Positions 12,093 through 23,687 of a stretch of 64,000 nt of DNA are shown piece after piece. Source of the stretch: Protopterus annectens (taxonomy: Eukaryota; Chordata; Ceratodontiformes; Protopteridae); the NCBI RefSeq assembly GCF_019279795.1, contig NC_056729.1, positions 1,867,944,439 to 1,868,008,438 on the forward strand, read 5' to 3'. The position numbers were made by a program, and so were the translations under genes. The notes beneath the pieces were generated by a model, which was given only the letters and a program-made list of their open reading frames with translations, had not been told where the DNA came from and did no database searches. Position 1 is the stretch's first letter, and each line of letters starts with the position of its first letter.

Positions 12093-12346
12093 CTCTTTTT
12101 ATAATAGAGTCTGAGTGTGAATTCTTGGAGTTACTCATCTTCAAACAGTTTGGAATGTCCTCTGTAGTATTTGACAGGAAAATTTCAGAATTTTTTCTTC
12201 AAAATTGGTAGTTTTGTTATAAATTACTTCATCTTCGATATTTACCCAAAATTTTTTAAATATATTTAGTTTTTCCTGTATTTTCTAGTATGAGTATGAA
12301 GAGCTCAAAATCAAGCTGCTCTCAGTTAGCCATTAGGCTCCGCCCC

Positions 12347-12363
12347 CCTGTTGTTCCGCTTTT
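12347..12363. repeat. Target-site duplication of the L1, right copy
   Basis: Same 17 bases as at 3512-3528. PLE-1 coding sequence resumes immediately to the right. Confidence 0.85.
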
Positions 12364-12770
12364 GATAGGTTATGTTTAGTAATGTTTTCTGAGCCCAAAT
12401 GAAAGTGTAGATCTTTGATGACCGCTTGCTGGAAAATGACCACATGTTCGTCCATGGGTGGATTGAGGTTAGACCGATGAAATCTAAATTCAGAAGATCT
12501 TTGAGAATGATTTTGTTGATCCTGTTTTCCAAAAAACAATTTAAGATTAATTATTCTGGAAAATGCTATAATATCAGAAACAAAAGTACTCTTATCAACA
12601 AAAAAGCCAGGGATGAATCCAAGACCTTTATTAAGCAATGCTTGTTCATTATATGTTAAAACATGTTGAGAAATATTGTAACATTAGTGCATTGAGAATC
12701 TATTTCACTATTGATTGGAAAAGGTCCTCTAAACTTTTTACCCATTAACCTTTGTGAAGGATAGGATTAA
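12347..12770 (-). pseudogene. PLE-1, N-terminal RT part (right of the L1)
   Basis: Minus strand. The frame at 12333-12638 reads 'LLNKGLGFIPGFFVDKSTF', the start pattern of vertebrate Penelope RT proteins, followed by 'NPPMDEHVVIFQQAVIKDL'. It extends upstream as TYNEQA before LLNKGL. A further stretch, 'GPFPINSEIDSQCTNVTIFLN', continues in another frame up to about 12750. This is the 5' half of the protein whose remainder lies at 1737-3528. The last codons of the open frame near 12333-12346 belong to the L1. Confidence 0.8.
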
Positions 12771-13164
12771 TTGGAAGCTGGATATATGCTTCCTGATGTT
12801 GATTCTATAATTTATACTCATCTCACTGTAACAGGTGTCCAATTTTGTTAATAATTACACAGCAGTTGATCATCATTTCCTTCAAATGTACTACACTTTC
12901 TGCATTCCGGATGCCACAGTAGTAGTGGTTATATGATTATTCATAAGAAAGACACTAGCTGGGTGGCTTTTGGTTTTATTTTTACCAGGCTATTCCTTTT
13001 CCTCTTTTTGTGGCTCAAATTTGTGCATACCATTTTTTTGGTCACTTATACTTGTTCTTTGACAGTTGCTTGGGTTGTATTATTTACTAGTAGTTGTTTT
13101 TCAATCCAAATTTATACTGACTATTGCCTAATACTGTCTCTATACAAATTGGCAACTCATTGTC

Positions 13165-13623
13165 ATGAATCTTCATAAATTACTTTCTTGGCTTTGCGCT
13201 GATAAGGATGACATTCAGGTTTTTGGTATTAGAGCGATGCATGTTGGCTCTACAGAAAGTTGTCACTTGGATCCAGTTGACAGTTGCAATCTGTTATTTA
13301 CCCAGCTGGGCAAAAAGGTTAAAACCTTACGGACTAATATTTGGCATTTGAAATTGTTTAAAGCTTATCAAAACCAAAATATAACCCCTAGGGGTCTCAG
13401 GTCCATAGTACAGCCATTGGTTGGTACACCTGATGACACTCTACTTAGAGACTGGCATCAAGCCCAGCAGGAGGGATCTATGTCTTTTGTCAACATATTG
13501 GCATCTTTTTATGAAAGAACAGTTCAGGCGAATATTGGTGAAGTTGAAAAAATATGTAATTATTTGAAGAAGTTTGAAGAACAGACTAGTTTTAAAGATA
13601 CTATCAAACAAAAACGGCTATAG
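13165..13623 (+). pseudogene. Penelope-like element N-terminal domain (plus strand, truncated)
   Basis: A 152-aa frame that ends as it meets the PLE-3 terminus. It contains 'NITPRGLRSIVQPLVG', then 'LLRDWHQAQQEGSMSFVNIL' and a Lys/Glu-rich helix. The same order (P-x-GLR, then a W/F-rich helix, then a coiled coil) is visible in PLE-4 at 36100-36310, so I read it as the N-terminal part of a PLE protein. It may be the 5' part of PLE-2, which continues at 16722 on the same strand after PLE-3. If so, about 450 bp are missing between the two pieces. Upstream 12780-13160 has no other recognisable content. Confidence 0.55.
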
Positions 13624-13729
13624 GTAAAACCAAGGTGCATAGAAACATGAAGTAAGAACAAAAGAACAATGCACCAAGGTAGCACACACTAGCGTCTTTA
13701 ATAAAATAAACAAAAGAAAACAGTGGTAA

Positions 13730-13760
13730 GCACTTTTGCAACACTCAGTTGCTTCTTCAG
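13730..13760 (-). ncRNA. Hammerhead ribozyme-like core of PLE-3
   Basis: On the minus strand: CTGAAGA, then a perfect stem AGCAAC-TGAG-TGTTGC, then AAAA where the consensus has GAAA. Placement and shape match the other PLE termini here. The G-to-A change at an invariant base predicts poor or no cleavage. Confidence 0.6.
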
Positions 13761-14128
13761 ACAAAATGTTAAAACAGCTCATTTCTTAAATACTCTTGAA
13801 ACCAATTAGCATAATTAGTGATGTCATACCTGAAGGAGCATTTAAAGGCACAGACAAAAACTAAACATAAATCAGATAAAATACATAACATAAGCTTCTA
13901 CTAAGCATAAAAAATCTTTTTAAAAATCAATTATGTAAAATTCATTCATAAGTAAGAGGCAATAAATATTATGCTTAAAATTATTTGTGTTTAAGGCGTC
14001 TGGCTTTCAAAAAAGGGACCAGAGATGTGGTACCATTAAGACCTGGATATTTGTCTGCATTAAGTTTCATTATCCATTTTTGTTCACAACCTTCAGTAAT
14101 ATTTTCTATATCCCCTCCTCTCAAATTT

Positions 14129-16686
14129 TTATGTATCTGTTGTAAGACAAAAAAACTGGAAGGAATGTGAGGGATCAGTGTTCATGTCATGATTAGCTAA
14201 TGAATTTGTATGTTTTCTATTCCTGATATCACGAAGATGTTCCAAAATTCTGTCTTTAAAAGATCTATTAGTCTTGCCAACATAGAAAACAGGACATCCC
14301 TTGCAGAAACCATAATAAACCACATCAGTACTTTTACAATCAGCATATGTATGGGAATACAAATGGAACTGTTTTGTTGGATGAGTATATGTATTTGTGC
14401 TATAAATGTAAGGACATGCACTACATGACCTGCATGGATAGGTACCCTGACGTGTGCAAAGAGAATTTGGCTTGTGTGTCTCTCTATTACAAAGATGCTG
14501 TTTGAGTGATTTATTATTCCTAAAGCTAAACTGTGGAATGCTAGTGGTAATAGCATTTAGATTAGGTACTTCTTCCAAAAGGTGCCAGTGTTTCTTAACA
14601 ATATCAATATATTGGTTTATGTTGCTGGCAAACTGAAACACTACTCTAAACTCATTAATAGGCAAGGTACCATTGCTATTAGTAGCAGGATTATCCATGG
14701 CTGGATTAAAATAGGGTCTGCATTTTGTGTGCCTCAATTTCCAGGCATCAGAGACTGTTTTATCAATCTCAGTAGTATTATAGCCTCTTTGGAGAAAATC
14801 ACATTTCAGATTACTAAGTGCTGCATGTGCATCCTCATCATTGTTGTGTAATCTCAGAATCCTGAATACTTGCCCTTTTAATACATTTCTTGGAATATGT
14901 CTGGGGTGCACGCTTGATTTATGCAGGTATGTATTTTTTCCTAGTAGGTTTGTGGTAGACTTGACTCCTTAGATTATTTAGATCAGATTTAGTCAAATGT
15001 ACATCAAGAAAATCAATATTTTCAGCAGAGATCTGATATGAAAATCTTAAAAAATCAGTAGTAGTATGTAAGTAAGTCACAAAGGATGCAAAATTCAAAC
15101 CATCACCTTTCCATAACATAAAAACATCATCCACAAACCGTACATACCATCATACATGTTCCATAAAGGGATTTTGGCTGGAAAGAACAAATGTTTCTTC
15201 CCAACAAACTAAAGCTAGGTTGGCGTAGCTATTGGTACAGGGGGTACCCATGGCCACACCAATCTATTGCAAAAATAATTCTTCCTGAAATGTCATAACA
15301 TTATTTTCCAATATGATTTCTAGCAAGCTACATATTAATTGAACTTTATTGTTCATAAAACACCTGTTAGTTGTAAGAAATTCTCTAATCATCTCAATAC
15401 CCCATAAATTGGGAATGCTGGTGAACAAAGACTCTATATCCATAGTAATCAATACAAAGTCCATATCTATTTCAATACTGGCCATTCTGTTATGTAATCT
15501 TTCAAGAAACATCTTGGTGTCTCTTAAAATGGTATGACAGTTATCCAGCAGACCATGTAAAGTGTCCTCAACAAAAATCGAAAGGGGCTCAGTACACCAA
15601 CCGGCCCCAGACACTATAGGTCGCATAGGTGGTAAAGTCAGGGCTTTATGGATCTTCGGTAAGCCATAAATTTTAGGGACAATTGGTTTTAAAACATTAA
15701 AATATTTAAACAATGACTCATCTATTAATCCTGTAATAAGTAAATCAAAAAGTAAAAATGAAATTTTATCAATAATAGCATTAACTGTGATTTTAGAGAT
15801 AGGTAGATATGTATCATTATTTAATAATAATTTATACATTTGCTGTATATATAACTGTTTGTCTAAGAGGACAACACCACCCCCTTGTCAGCCTGTTTAA
15901 TAACCAGGGAGTGTAAGTACTTCAGTTCATATAATGCTCTTTGCTCATCAACAGTTAAATTGCTGAAATGATAATTACTGAAATCTTGCTCATTTATATC
16001 TCTGAAAGCCATCTCACACATATCAGTAAACCTCTGAATACTAGGTGGAATATTTGGAATAAAACTGCTATGGTGTTTGTATATATTATTTACATTCACT
16101 GTGTTGTTAGAAAACAAAGATTTTAAGGCTAAATTTCTTCCCAACAACTTTAAGTCCTTAATCATTTCTGTTAAATCAGCCTTTTTCGCTGGTATAAAAG
16201 ACAGGCCTTTGCTAAGCAAATTTATCTGATCATCACTCAGTTTAAATGAAGAAATATTAACAACAAGACCTGTATTTATGTTCGTCTCCTTTTCGGTGAC
16301 TGTATGGTCCTTTCTGTTTGATTTATCCTGGATAAGTGTCCCTTGTAGTTCTGGCTTCTTGTACGATTCCTGAATGGTAGATGTGCCTTCAGGGAGAAGT
16401 CGTTTTTGTTGTTGGTGTCTAAAAAAACACTGTCAGCGCTCCTGGATGCATGAATATCTTGGCCAGTTGTTGTGGACATCATATTAACCTGCGATATTGT
16501 CGAGGATGGCAAAAGGCGTGTTTTTTTAGGAATTGCTGCTGTGTTAGCTTTATTTTGGTGTAAATCGATCATTTCAATAGATTCAGCCACTAAAGGCTGT
16601 GAAATGAAAGCTACAGGAGCAATATTCAAGTTAGCTTGTGTACCAGGTAGCTCTGTATGCGTAGTATATATATATAATATATACAA
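14129..16686 (-). pseudogene. PLE-3 reverse transcriptase plus GIY-YIG endonuclease
   Basis: Pieces in order on the minus strand: 16276-16686 (Ser/Thr- and basic-rich N-terminus); 15863-16219 ('LLSKGLSFIPAKKADL', 'ADKGVVLSS'); 15264-15839 (RT: 'KIYGLPKIHK', 'RPIVSGAG', 'FVLITMDIESLFTSIPN'); 14919-15134 (RT end 'DDVFMLWKG', 'IDFLDVHL'); 14129-14911 (linker, 'CRSCSACPYIY' and 'FYVGKTNRSFKDRILEHLRDIRN', the GIY-YIG core). At least four breaks separate them; the RT catalytic box falls in a gap between frames near 15140-15260. The longest open part is the 260-codon nuclease region. Confidence 0.8.
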
Positions 16687-16733
16687 ACACTCTAGCAGTT
16701 TTATTCCAAATTTTAATTGTTTAATTCCATTAC

Positions 16734-18385
16734 GTGAAGATGCCCACTGACCCTACTCCTAATTTTAAAAAAGAAATTGATGATTTTCTACAGAATGCAG
16801 TTGAGGAAGGTATTATTAGTGTTAATACTAAATCACATTTAACGGTTATTGATCCTGCCAAACAATATTTATATCTATTACCAAAGATTCACAAATCTTC
16901 TCATCAATCACCCGGTAGACCTATAGTTTCAGGGATTGGGTCCCTCACAGAACCCTTGTCAGCATTTCTCATGGACAAATTCAAACCACTTCTGCAATTT
17001 ATCAGAGCTAGACTCAAGGATACCACTGAATTTTTGCAAATTGTTTCAGATTCCCAACTAGAACCACATTGGCTAATGTGTACCCTTGATGTTAAATCAT
17101 TATACACTAGTATTCCACATTGGGCAGGATTAGCTGCCATCGAATTCTGGTTGAATAAAGCTAATATTTATCGCTCTGGTTTTAACACATTACTTATTTG
17201 CATGGCGGAACACATCCTCACAAAAAATGTTTTCTATTTCCAACAGGATTGCTATTAGCAGATACAGGGCACAGCAATGGAGGCTTCTTTAGCCCCAATT
17301 TATGCTGACCTTTATATGGGGTATGTAGAGGAGCATATTATTTATGATGAACTTCATAACTTATATATGCCCAAAATTGACATTTGGAGAAGATACCTGG
17401 ATGACTGTTGGCTGGCCTGGAAAGGAGGTGCCAATATTTGGATGAGTTTGTAGAACATCTAAATGGAAACATATGGGGCCCTGAGTTTACAGTTGATTAC
17501 CATCAAAATTAAATTAATTCTCTTGACGTGCTTTTACAGCGCCAGCCTGATAACACATTATGAACTACTGTATATCGCTAATTTCCTGAATATAACACCT
17601 TGTTACATGCCAACAGTCTCCATCCCAAGCATACAATTAATAACATTCCCAAATCTCAGTTTTTGTGCCTTAAAAGGATTTGCTCTTCTCAACAGGACCT
17701 GACACAACACCATGAAGATTTAGCCAATAGATTTTTAGCAAGGGGATATGCTAAACATAATGTAAGTTCTGCCATGCAATGGTCCAGAAACCGATCCAGT
17801 GATACATTAATACAATATCAACCACATCACAATCAGAATAACCATGACACTCTGAGGTTTGTGACTACATATGGAAGGAATGCAGTGCACCTTTTGGACA
17901 TTGTGGACAACCATTGGAACATCCTTAAAACTCATTCACAGTTGGGGGACCACCTGGGGGATAGGTGTTCATTCTCATACAGAAAAGGCAAGACCTTAGG
18001 GTCTTATTTTTCTCACTATAAAAAAAGCACATTTCGGGATGATACTTATTAACAGCAGACTCTCATGGGGGATAAACTAGTTGGATCATATCCTTGTGGA
18101 CATTGCACTTTTTGTAAGTATGTATTTAAAACCAAAACCTTCACTAGCAGGAATACTGGACAACTTTACAATATACACTGTTTTGGCAATTGCCGTATGG
18201 ATTGGGTTGTCTATCTTGCCATGTGCACTTGCCAAGCTTTCTATGTAGGCCATATATCCAGACAATTTAGGGTTAGAATGTCTGAACACGTAGGTGACAT
18301 CAGGAATGCCCGAGCTACCAATGCTTTATACAGACACACATTGAATAAACCCTACTGCCAAATTTTCATTTACAATTATAGATAA
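16734..18385 (+). pseudogene. PLE-2 reverse transcriptase plus GIY-YIG endonuclease
   Basis: Frames at 16734-17258 (RT: 'YLLPKIHKSSHQSPGRPIVSG', 'LDVKSLYTSIPHW'), 17260-17430 (broken RT core; 'APIYADLYMGYV' and 'RRYLDDCWL' visible), 17600-18052 (thumb/linker) and 18065-18385 ('CGHCTFCKYV', 'FYVGHISRQFRVRMSEHVGD', GIY-YIG). The first frame ends at an in-frame TAG at 17256-17258 where PLE-1 has TGG (Trp). Other shifts lie near 17430-17600. It would supply RT and nicking nuclease for the family, but is dead as read. Confidence 0.82.
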
Positions 18386-18719
18386 TATTACAGGTAATAG
18401 ATCCTTCAAAACTGGATGGCATGATATACTTAACAGCAAGGAAAGAAAATGGATAGTGGAACTAGGTGGTCTTTTTTCCCCTGGACTTAATGACAAATTG
18501 TAATATTTCCCCTATTTAGATTTTTGTGCCTGATATACTTGTGGGTATAATAATTATCAATTGATATGTTTATTTTATTATGTTATTATAATAATTACTC
18601 AAACATTGTATATTTATAACATTATTTTGTTTTCATTCCAAAACAGGAAATGATGTCAAATTTAAGATTGGAACAGGTATTTATTGCAAGGTCTTTTCCT
18701 GCTGCCTGTAATTATACTA

Positions 18720-18743
18720 CTGATGAAAGCAACGTGCTGAAAC
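18720..18743 (+). ncRNA. Hammerhead ribozyme core of PLE-2
   Basis: CTGATGA, stem II AGCA-ACG-TGCT, then GAAAC, all in the expected order and spacing, at the 3' end of the element. Stems I and III are short and not certain from reading alone. Hammerheads are known in the terminal repeats of Penelope-like elements and cleave the element RNA. Confidence 0.75.
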
Positions 18744-18869
18744 CAGTCTAGTTCCAATAAATTTTTCTCCATTCATCCGAGGTGCGGGCTTCTTTTTTGT
18801 TGTATACATGTTTGTTTGCCTTGCACCTGTCGTACTTGCTAGCTCTGATCTGCCTACATGAAATACTAT

Positions 18870-20257
18870 GAGGCATGACTATTGAATTAGAGTAACCATT
18901 ATGTAGATGTAGATGAACATGCAATAGGTGTACATATTAGTAGTAAGGAAAGGTTAGGAGAAGGATGAAGTAAATAAAAGTGATATCAGTTAAGCATGGG
19001 GAATCAGGTTTTAGGAAGATGAGAATTGGAGCATCTACAGTCCCAGAGATGTTGCCTGAGAGATTTTATGAAGGAGAAAACATTGCTGATGATCCTAATA
19101 GCTAATGGGAGACCATCCCATAGTGCAGCAATAGAGAACGAGTAGAGCATTTGACCAGCTGGGAGTTTTGGTTTTCAACTTGGAGGAGAAGTTGGTTTGC
19201 AGATCTGAGTGGTCTATTTGGGTGATAGTGAGTTAATATGCAAAAAAGAGTTGGACAGTCTGATGGACTGTAAATGATTTTATGTGCTATAGTTAATTGT
19301 AGGTAAGTTAGGTGATGTGAGAGTGTGAGCCATTTGAGTGAGTGTAAGGAACAGCAGTGATGGGACAAGTAGATTGCATTGGTCATGAACTTGGCAAATT
19401 TATTGTAACAGGGCTCAAGCTTAGTTTTTAGGGAGGATGGGATATTGGTAAGGAGTGGAGCACCATATAGGTGAGAAAGTAGGAGAAAAGTTAAGGCAAG
19501 GGTTTGTTTAGTAGAGAAGTTATGAAAGTCTTTATGTCTATAGAAAGTGTCTAATTTTGTTTGTGGTTTTTTTGATAGTGTTATGGACATGAAGGTCAAA
19601 AGTAAGGTTTTCATCCAATGTAATCCCCAGCAATTTTGCATGAGAGACTACATCTAAAGTAGTCATATTTTCAGAATATATGATAAAATCTGTCTTGTTT
19701 ATGGGAGTGCGTAGTCTTTTGTGAAGTGTACTTTGGCAGAGAAGAGTTAGTGTAGTAGTTGGTTTGAGGAAAGGTAGCAGTGAGGCCAGATATTGTGTTG
19801 AAATGTGAGTTGAAGAGGGTGGCTATTTCGCTAGGTGTTTTGTCTGTATGTAGGCAGGGGATGTTTTTGGTGCCAGTGTTTAGCATAGATGAAATAGAGT
19901 TCCAAATTTTTTTGGAGTTTTGTTTATTGCTCTTTTGGAGGCCAAGATAGTGCTCTTTTTTGTCATTAATGACTAGGCACTTTACTTGATTGTGAAACTG
20001 TCTAAATTGTAGGAGGTCAAAGAGATTTTTAGATCTTTACAAAACTGTCTAAATTGTAGGAGGTCAAAGGGATTTTTAGATCTTTGCCATTTTTTCCATG
20101 CTTTGTCTCTAACAGCCATGATTTATTTGGTAGAGCTGGAGAGCCACATGGCATGATTAGTTTTTACTCCTTTTTGTCTTATTGGGTTGAGTCTGTTTAG
20201 GGTATCCAGAAAAGTGGAATTGAAGAACTCTACAGCTTCATCCCGGGGAAGGACTTT
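18870..20257 (-). pseudogene. CR1/L2-group LINE-B, reverse transcriptase part (left of provirus)
   Basis: Minus strand. The frame at 19102-19641 has the RT C-terminal pattern 'HLYGAPLLTNIPSSLKTKL' followed by 'HHCCSLHSLKWLTLSHHL'. The frame at 19671-19886 has 'SEIATLFNSHFNTI', the pre-RT region. Residues just left of the provirus (20110-20257) translate as a linker ending with 'RDKAWKKW'. It continues the endonuclease found at 30654-31571 on the other side of the provirus. A 47-bp tandem duplication at 19995-20087 adds to the damage. Confidence 0.7.
19995..20087. repeat. 47-bp tandem duplication in LINE-B
   Basis: Two adjacent copies beginning AAACTGTCTAAATTGTAGG, differing at a few positions. 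Confidence 0.9.
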
Positions 20258-21426
20258 TGAAAAAATTACATGGAGCTGCTTACTGCTTGGTGTGATGGAT
20301 TTGAAGTGTTCTTAAGACACTCAGTCTTGCTGGCTGGATTCTGCTAAAATTCAAAGTCTGGTTATATTTGCATTCACAGTCTGTTGCATACAGAAACTTG
20401 CAGAATATATACTGATGAGAGAATATACTTTGCAGCATCAACTTTAGAGAGCAGTAACAAATAACTTTTATAATAAACCAAACGGAACCATGTTGCAGCT
20501 TAAAAGTACTGTTCCAACTTTACTTCTCATATAGTACAGATGATGTGAGAGATATAACATTTACCTTAGGACTTGTGTCCCTACCATACCTCTAACATAA
20601 CTGGATTTATACAGCTCTTTATATACAGTTTTAGTCCTGTAGAAACAATACTAAGCTTCCTTGTTTAACAATGTCTTATAAGAGACCAGCTTTTCTGACA
20701 GTGTGAATATCCTGTAACAGTGTCCTGATGTCCATGTAGAAAAACATATTTTTGAGGAAACACATTGTTCTGTATTCTATTTGGATCTGTGTATATGAAC
20801 ATATGTTCTTGTGCCAATGCTGATAAGCATATCCTGTTTTTTATGCAGAAAAACATATTTTTGAGAAAACACATTGTCAGAGATCAGCTTTTCTGACAGT
20901 GTGAACATCCTGTATTTTATTTGGATCTTTGTATAAAACATCTGTTCTTGTGCCATATCCTGTTTTTCCATGCAGAAAAACATATTTTTGAGAAAACACA
21001 TTGTCACAGTGTCATAAACATATCCTGTTGTTTTAGGAAACATATTGTGTCCATCCTGTTATTTTAGGAAACATATTGTGTCCATTTTTTATATGCAGAA
21101 TAACATGTCAGTGTTCTTTAAAAGCAGATTTTGCATTTTTGTTCTTGCATACATCCTGTTTGAGTCTGTAAGGGAAAAATGTCCATTCTTTAAAAGCAGA
21201 TTTTGTATTTTTGCTCTTGCATACATCCTGTTTTGAGTCTGTAAGGGAAAAATGTCCATTCAGCAGATTCCTTTTCCAAGCCATGGTAATTTAGTATGGA
21301 TGCTGATTACATATTACTAAACTCTATTTCTACATTTAAGCAAGCTTTATCTTATACATTATTTATGTTGCATAATTGCAGCAAAATTACTTTCAACCTT
21401 AGTATATTGTTGAGCACACTCTAACA
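20258..21426 (-). repeat. 3' LTR of the provirus
   Basis: Begins TGTTAGAGTG and ends TTTTTTCA on the element strand, so the ends are TG...CA. It is the same length as the other LTR. By eye the two differ at about seven sites, mostly single-base length changes in A or T runs. Internal repeats are listed separately. Confidence 0.95.
20735..21260. repeat. Internal repeats in the LTR U3 region
   Basis: Three copies of a unit with the core AAAAACATATTTTTGAG (about 20738, 20848 and 20976), two copies of a 28-bp unit (21034 and 21062), and two copies of a 70-bp unit (about 21114 and 21184). The same set recurs in the other LTR (29975-30490). Tandem repeats in U3 are often enhancers in retroviruses; here that is inference. 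The short frames they create are not genes. Confidence 0.8.
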
Positions 21427-21448
21427 ATTACGTCTTTTTTATTTTAAA

Positions 21449-23033
21449 CTAGAGAAATAAATTCAGCATTATTTGGTAATACTTTTCATTATGACAATTA
21501 ACAACAGTAACTTGACTAGCTTTTGCTAAGCAGACTTTAATACATGTAAATAATATGCAACCAAGCATTACAATAACAATAAAAGAAATTAAAAATACAG
21601 TGATTTTTCCTGTCCATCCTGTAAATAGATTACTAAACCATTCACTCCAGTCATCATTCCAGTTTTTTCTAGTATGTTGAGACACTTGTGCAATCACTTC
21701 TAAATGTGCTTTTACAGATTCTGTTTTGTCTGGAATAAATGTACAACATTGTTCTCCTATTAAAGCACATGCACCCCTTGGGATGCTAATATGTAATCTA
21801 ATGCCATTCAATTTTGAAAAACCATAGTTCGTATTGCTGTCATTTCGACAGTAATGTCAAGGACTGCATTGAAAGTGGCATTTGCCAATACCTCAACTAG
21901 TTTAGATAGTTTTCTCAGTTCCCAGATGGCTTTTGCAGCCCCGTACCAAGGAAAATACCTGCTCCAGAGATTACATCATCTCCTAAATCCATATCTTTTA
22001 ATTTAATATAATCAAGATTTTGATGATATATACGTGATGTATCTAAGGTGTCTACTGGATTTTCTGGACTTTCAATTACAGGTAATATATCCCTTTTCTT
22101 TTTTGTATTCCTAATGTTTCCTTTTGGTAACTCTTTTACATGATGCATTGCTGGTACCACTAATCCTATATAACAGGTGCCATCCCATCCCTTTGGTAAC
22201 CATTTATAAGCATATTTACCACAGATGTAATATAACCCATCTGATAGAGCAACACTGCTATTTACCAGACTGCCATTTACTTGCCCCATAGTAGGAGTTT
22301 TATCATGTACAACTGTAAAGTTTTTATCTGTTTTACTTCTCCAACATGTAATATTAGTTTTACAGTCATTTTGTCATTTTGTGAAAAGTGAAATACTGCT
22401 GTGTCACTTAATATTAACTGACCCTTAATTGGTATTAGAATAGGAAAACCATGAGAAAATACTCCACGTACTGGTATGTGGTTGTGAAAATTTATCATTT
22501 CAATTGTTTGAATACAATTGCTATTACCCACTGGAACAGTTCCATTTTGTTGAAAACATGTGATCCCCTGTACTATAGCAGATAACTGTACTCTTGCTTT
22601 ACGTAATTGTACATTTATAACTTGATCTCCTGTTTCATTTATTAATACTCTCCAACTACTAAGAGAATTTAGTGGAATAGGTATTAGAGGCATTACCCTG
22701 TTATTTTTGGTATTAAACTACATACCCAACAATTAGAAACATTCATGCTTTTGCATACCAACATTGTCTTGCTAAGAAAGTGTTAAAAGATGGTGACCAG
22801 TCTTGTTCATTTTTCCACATTTCTTTACTCTCTCTCTTATGTAACTTTACAGTTTGATTAACAGGTTGTAAGTATAATTTAATACTAAGCAATACAATAA
22901 TAGTTAGTATAATAGCTATTATCAATTTAAAAAAACGTCCTTTAAATAGAAATTCCATTGTTGAATCATTTTGCCTTTGGTCATCCAAAACTGGATTTCC
23001 AAAAGGATGCACTTTAAACCATGTCAATTTCAT
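21449..23033 (-). pseudogene. env: Provirus env, envelope glycoprotein (broken)
   Basis: Pieces in order: 22743-23033 (long leader with a 20-residue hydrophobic segment 'FKLIIAIILTIIVLLSIKLY'), 22277-22693 and 21915-22289 (surface subunit with several Asn-x-Ser/Thr sites, ending in a basic 'TKKKR' furin-like site near 22095), and 21449-21811 (transmembrane subunit). The last shows 'CALIGEQCC', the C-x6-CC motif of gamma-type envelopes, and a membrane anchor 'ITVFLISFIVIVMLGCILF' followed by a short cytoplasmic tail. The family protein mediates receptor binding and fusion. Three or more frame breaks or stops separate these parts, so no full-length product is possible as read. Confidence 0.85.
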
Positions 23034-23347
23034 TAGGGTTTTCTCTGTTGGGAACCTACAAAAGAATACATTTAATCAGATTTACATTGTTCACTATTTT
23101 TTATCATTCTTAGTTGATCTTTATGTACCAACATTGTTCTGTTTTTCTTTTTTCCTTTGATTTTGTACACTAATGGTCCAATTTGTTCCACTACTTCAAA
23201 AGGACCTTGCCAATTGCTAGCCTATGGTCCTTCCATTTGGAATGTTTTTACCAATACTTTGGTTCCACAGGGAAGGTTTTCTTCGGCTGGTATTATTGGC
23301 ACCTTTTTCCATAGATGGAACGCTTGCTCCCTTGAATTATAGTCACA

Positions 23348-23422
23348 TATACTAGTAAGTTGTTTTAGCCATTCCTGATGTTTGCTAATTTCTAGCATGG
23401 GCCTACCATTAGGTAAATCTGG
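23348..23422. repeat. 75-bp target-site duplication, left copy
   Basis: Matches 23688-23762 at 74 of 75 positions. It is integrase coding sequence duplicated on insertion of the 265-bp element between them. Confidence 0.92.
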
Positions 23423-23687
23423 TCAAGTAGATGAAAATATCACCATTCTCCAAAGTATCCCAGGGCAAGGCAATACAAATTATCCAAATGAAGACCTCAG
23501 GATACACCACGAGAAGTGAGAGCACAATCTTCTTTTAATCAGTAATCAACATAAAAACAAAAAGATAAAGGATAAGCGCTTTCGCGTGCTCATAGCACGC
23601 TTCTTCAGATCACATTTAAACAACTAAAACTCCTGAGTTCAAATAGTAAGCAACATCCAATAGCAACTCTCTAACAATTAAAAAAAC
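23423..23687 (-). mobile_element. 265-bp hammerhead-bearing PLE end inserted in integrase
   Basis: Foreign sequence between two copies of a 75-bp target duplication. On the minus strand it has a hammerhead core placed about 160 nt from its left end, the same spacing as in the 3' ends of PLE-3, -4 and -5 in this window. I read it as a severely 5'-truncated PLE, or a non-autonomous element made only of the terminal repeat. It encodes nothing. Its parent family is not one of the longer PLEs in this window. Confidence 0.8.
23580..23608 (-). ncRNA. Hammerhead ribozyme core in the 265-bp insert
   Basis: On the minus strand: CTGAAGA, stem II AGCGTGC-TATGA-GCACGC (six pairs), then GAAA, then GCGC. 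All core bases are intact, so this is the best-preserved ribozyme core in the window by eye. Confidence 0.85.

Larger units (their letters stand above)
3529..12346 (-). mobile_element. Full-length L1-type LINE inserted into PLE-1
   Basis: Minus-strand L1. The 3' end is at the left with a poly-T (poly-A) tract; the 5' end at 12346 begins with a GC-rich run, GGGGCGGAGCC on the element strand. It contains ORF1 (11193-12092), an unusually long AT-rich spacer (7640-11190), a broken ORF2 (3775-7639) and a roughly 240-bp 3' UTR. A 17-bp direct repeat flanks it, and the PLE reading resumes on both sides, so the insertion is clear. Confidence 0.9.
13626..16700 (-). mobile_element. Penelope-like element PLE-3 (a different family)
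   Basis: Minus-strand PLE running from an N-terminal frame (16276-16686) to a 3' end near 13626. The sequence differs from PLE-1/2 and PLE-4. It lies between two plus-strand PLE pieces and so may have inserted into PLE-2. I could not identify a target-site duplication. A hammerhead-like core lies about 105-135 bp from the 3' terminus. Confidence 0.75.
16722..18780 (+). mobile_element. Penelope-like element PLE-2 (same family as PLE-1, inverted)
   Basis: Plus-strand copy nearly identical to PLE-1 from about 16722 to 18666 and then continuing through the 3' end with a hammerhead. It joins PLE-3 at about 16700-16722. Together with PLE-1 it forms two arms of about 1.95 kb in opposite orientation. 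Confidence 0.85.

Noticed and set aside
12933-13178. 81-codon hydrophobic plus-strand frame
   Set aside because: AT-rich sequence giving Phe/Leu codons. No start context and no homology that I can name.
20665-21236. Short frames on both strands in the LTRs (also 29859-30135)
   Set aside because: They arise from LTR-internal repeats. The same frames appear in both LTRs and lack any domain.
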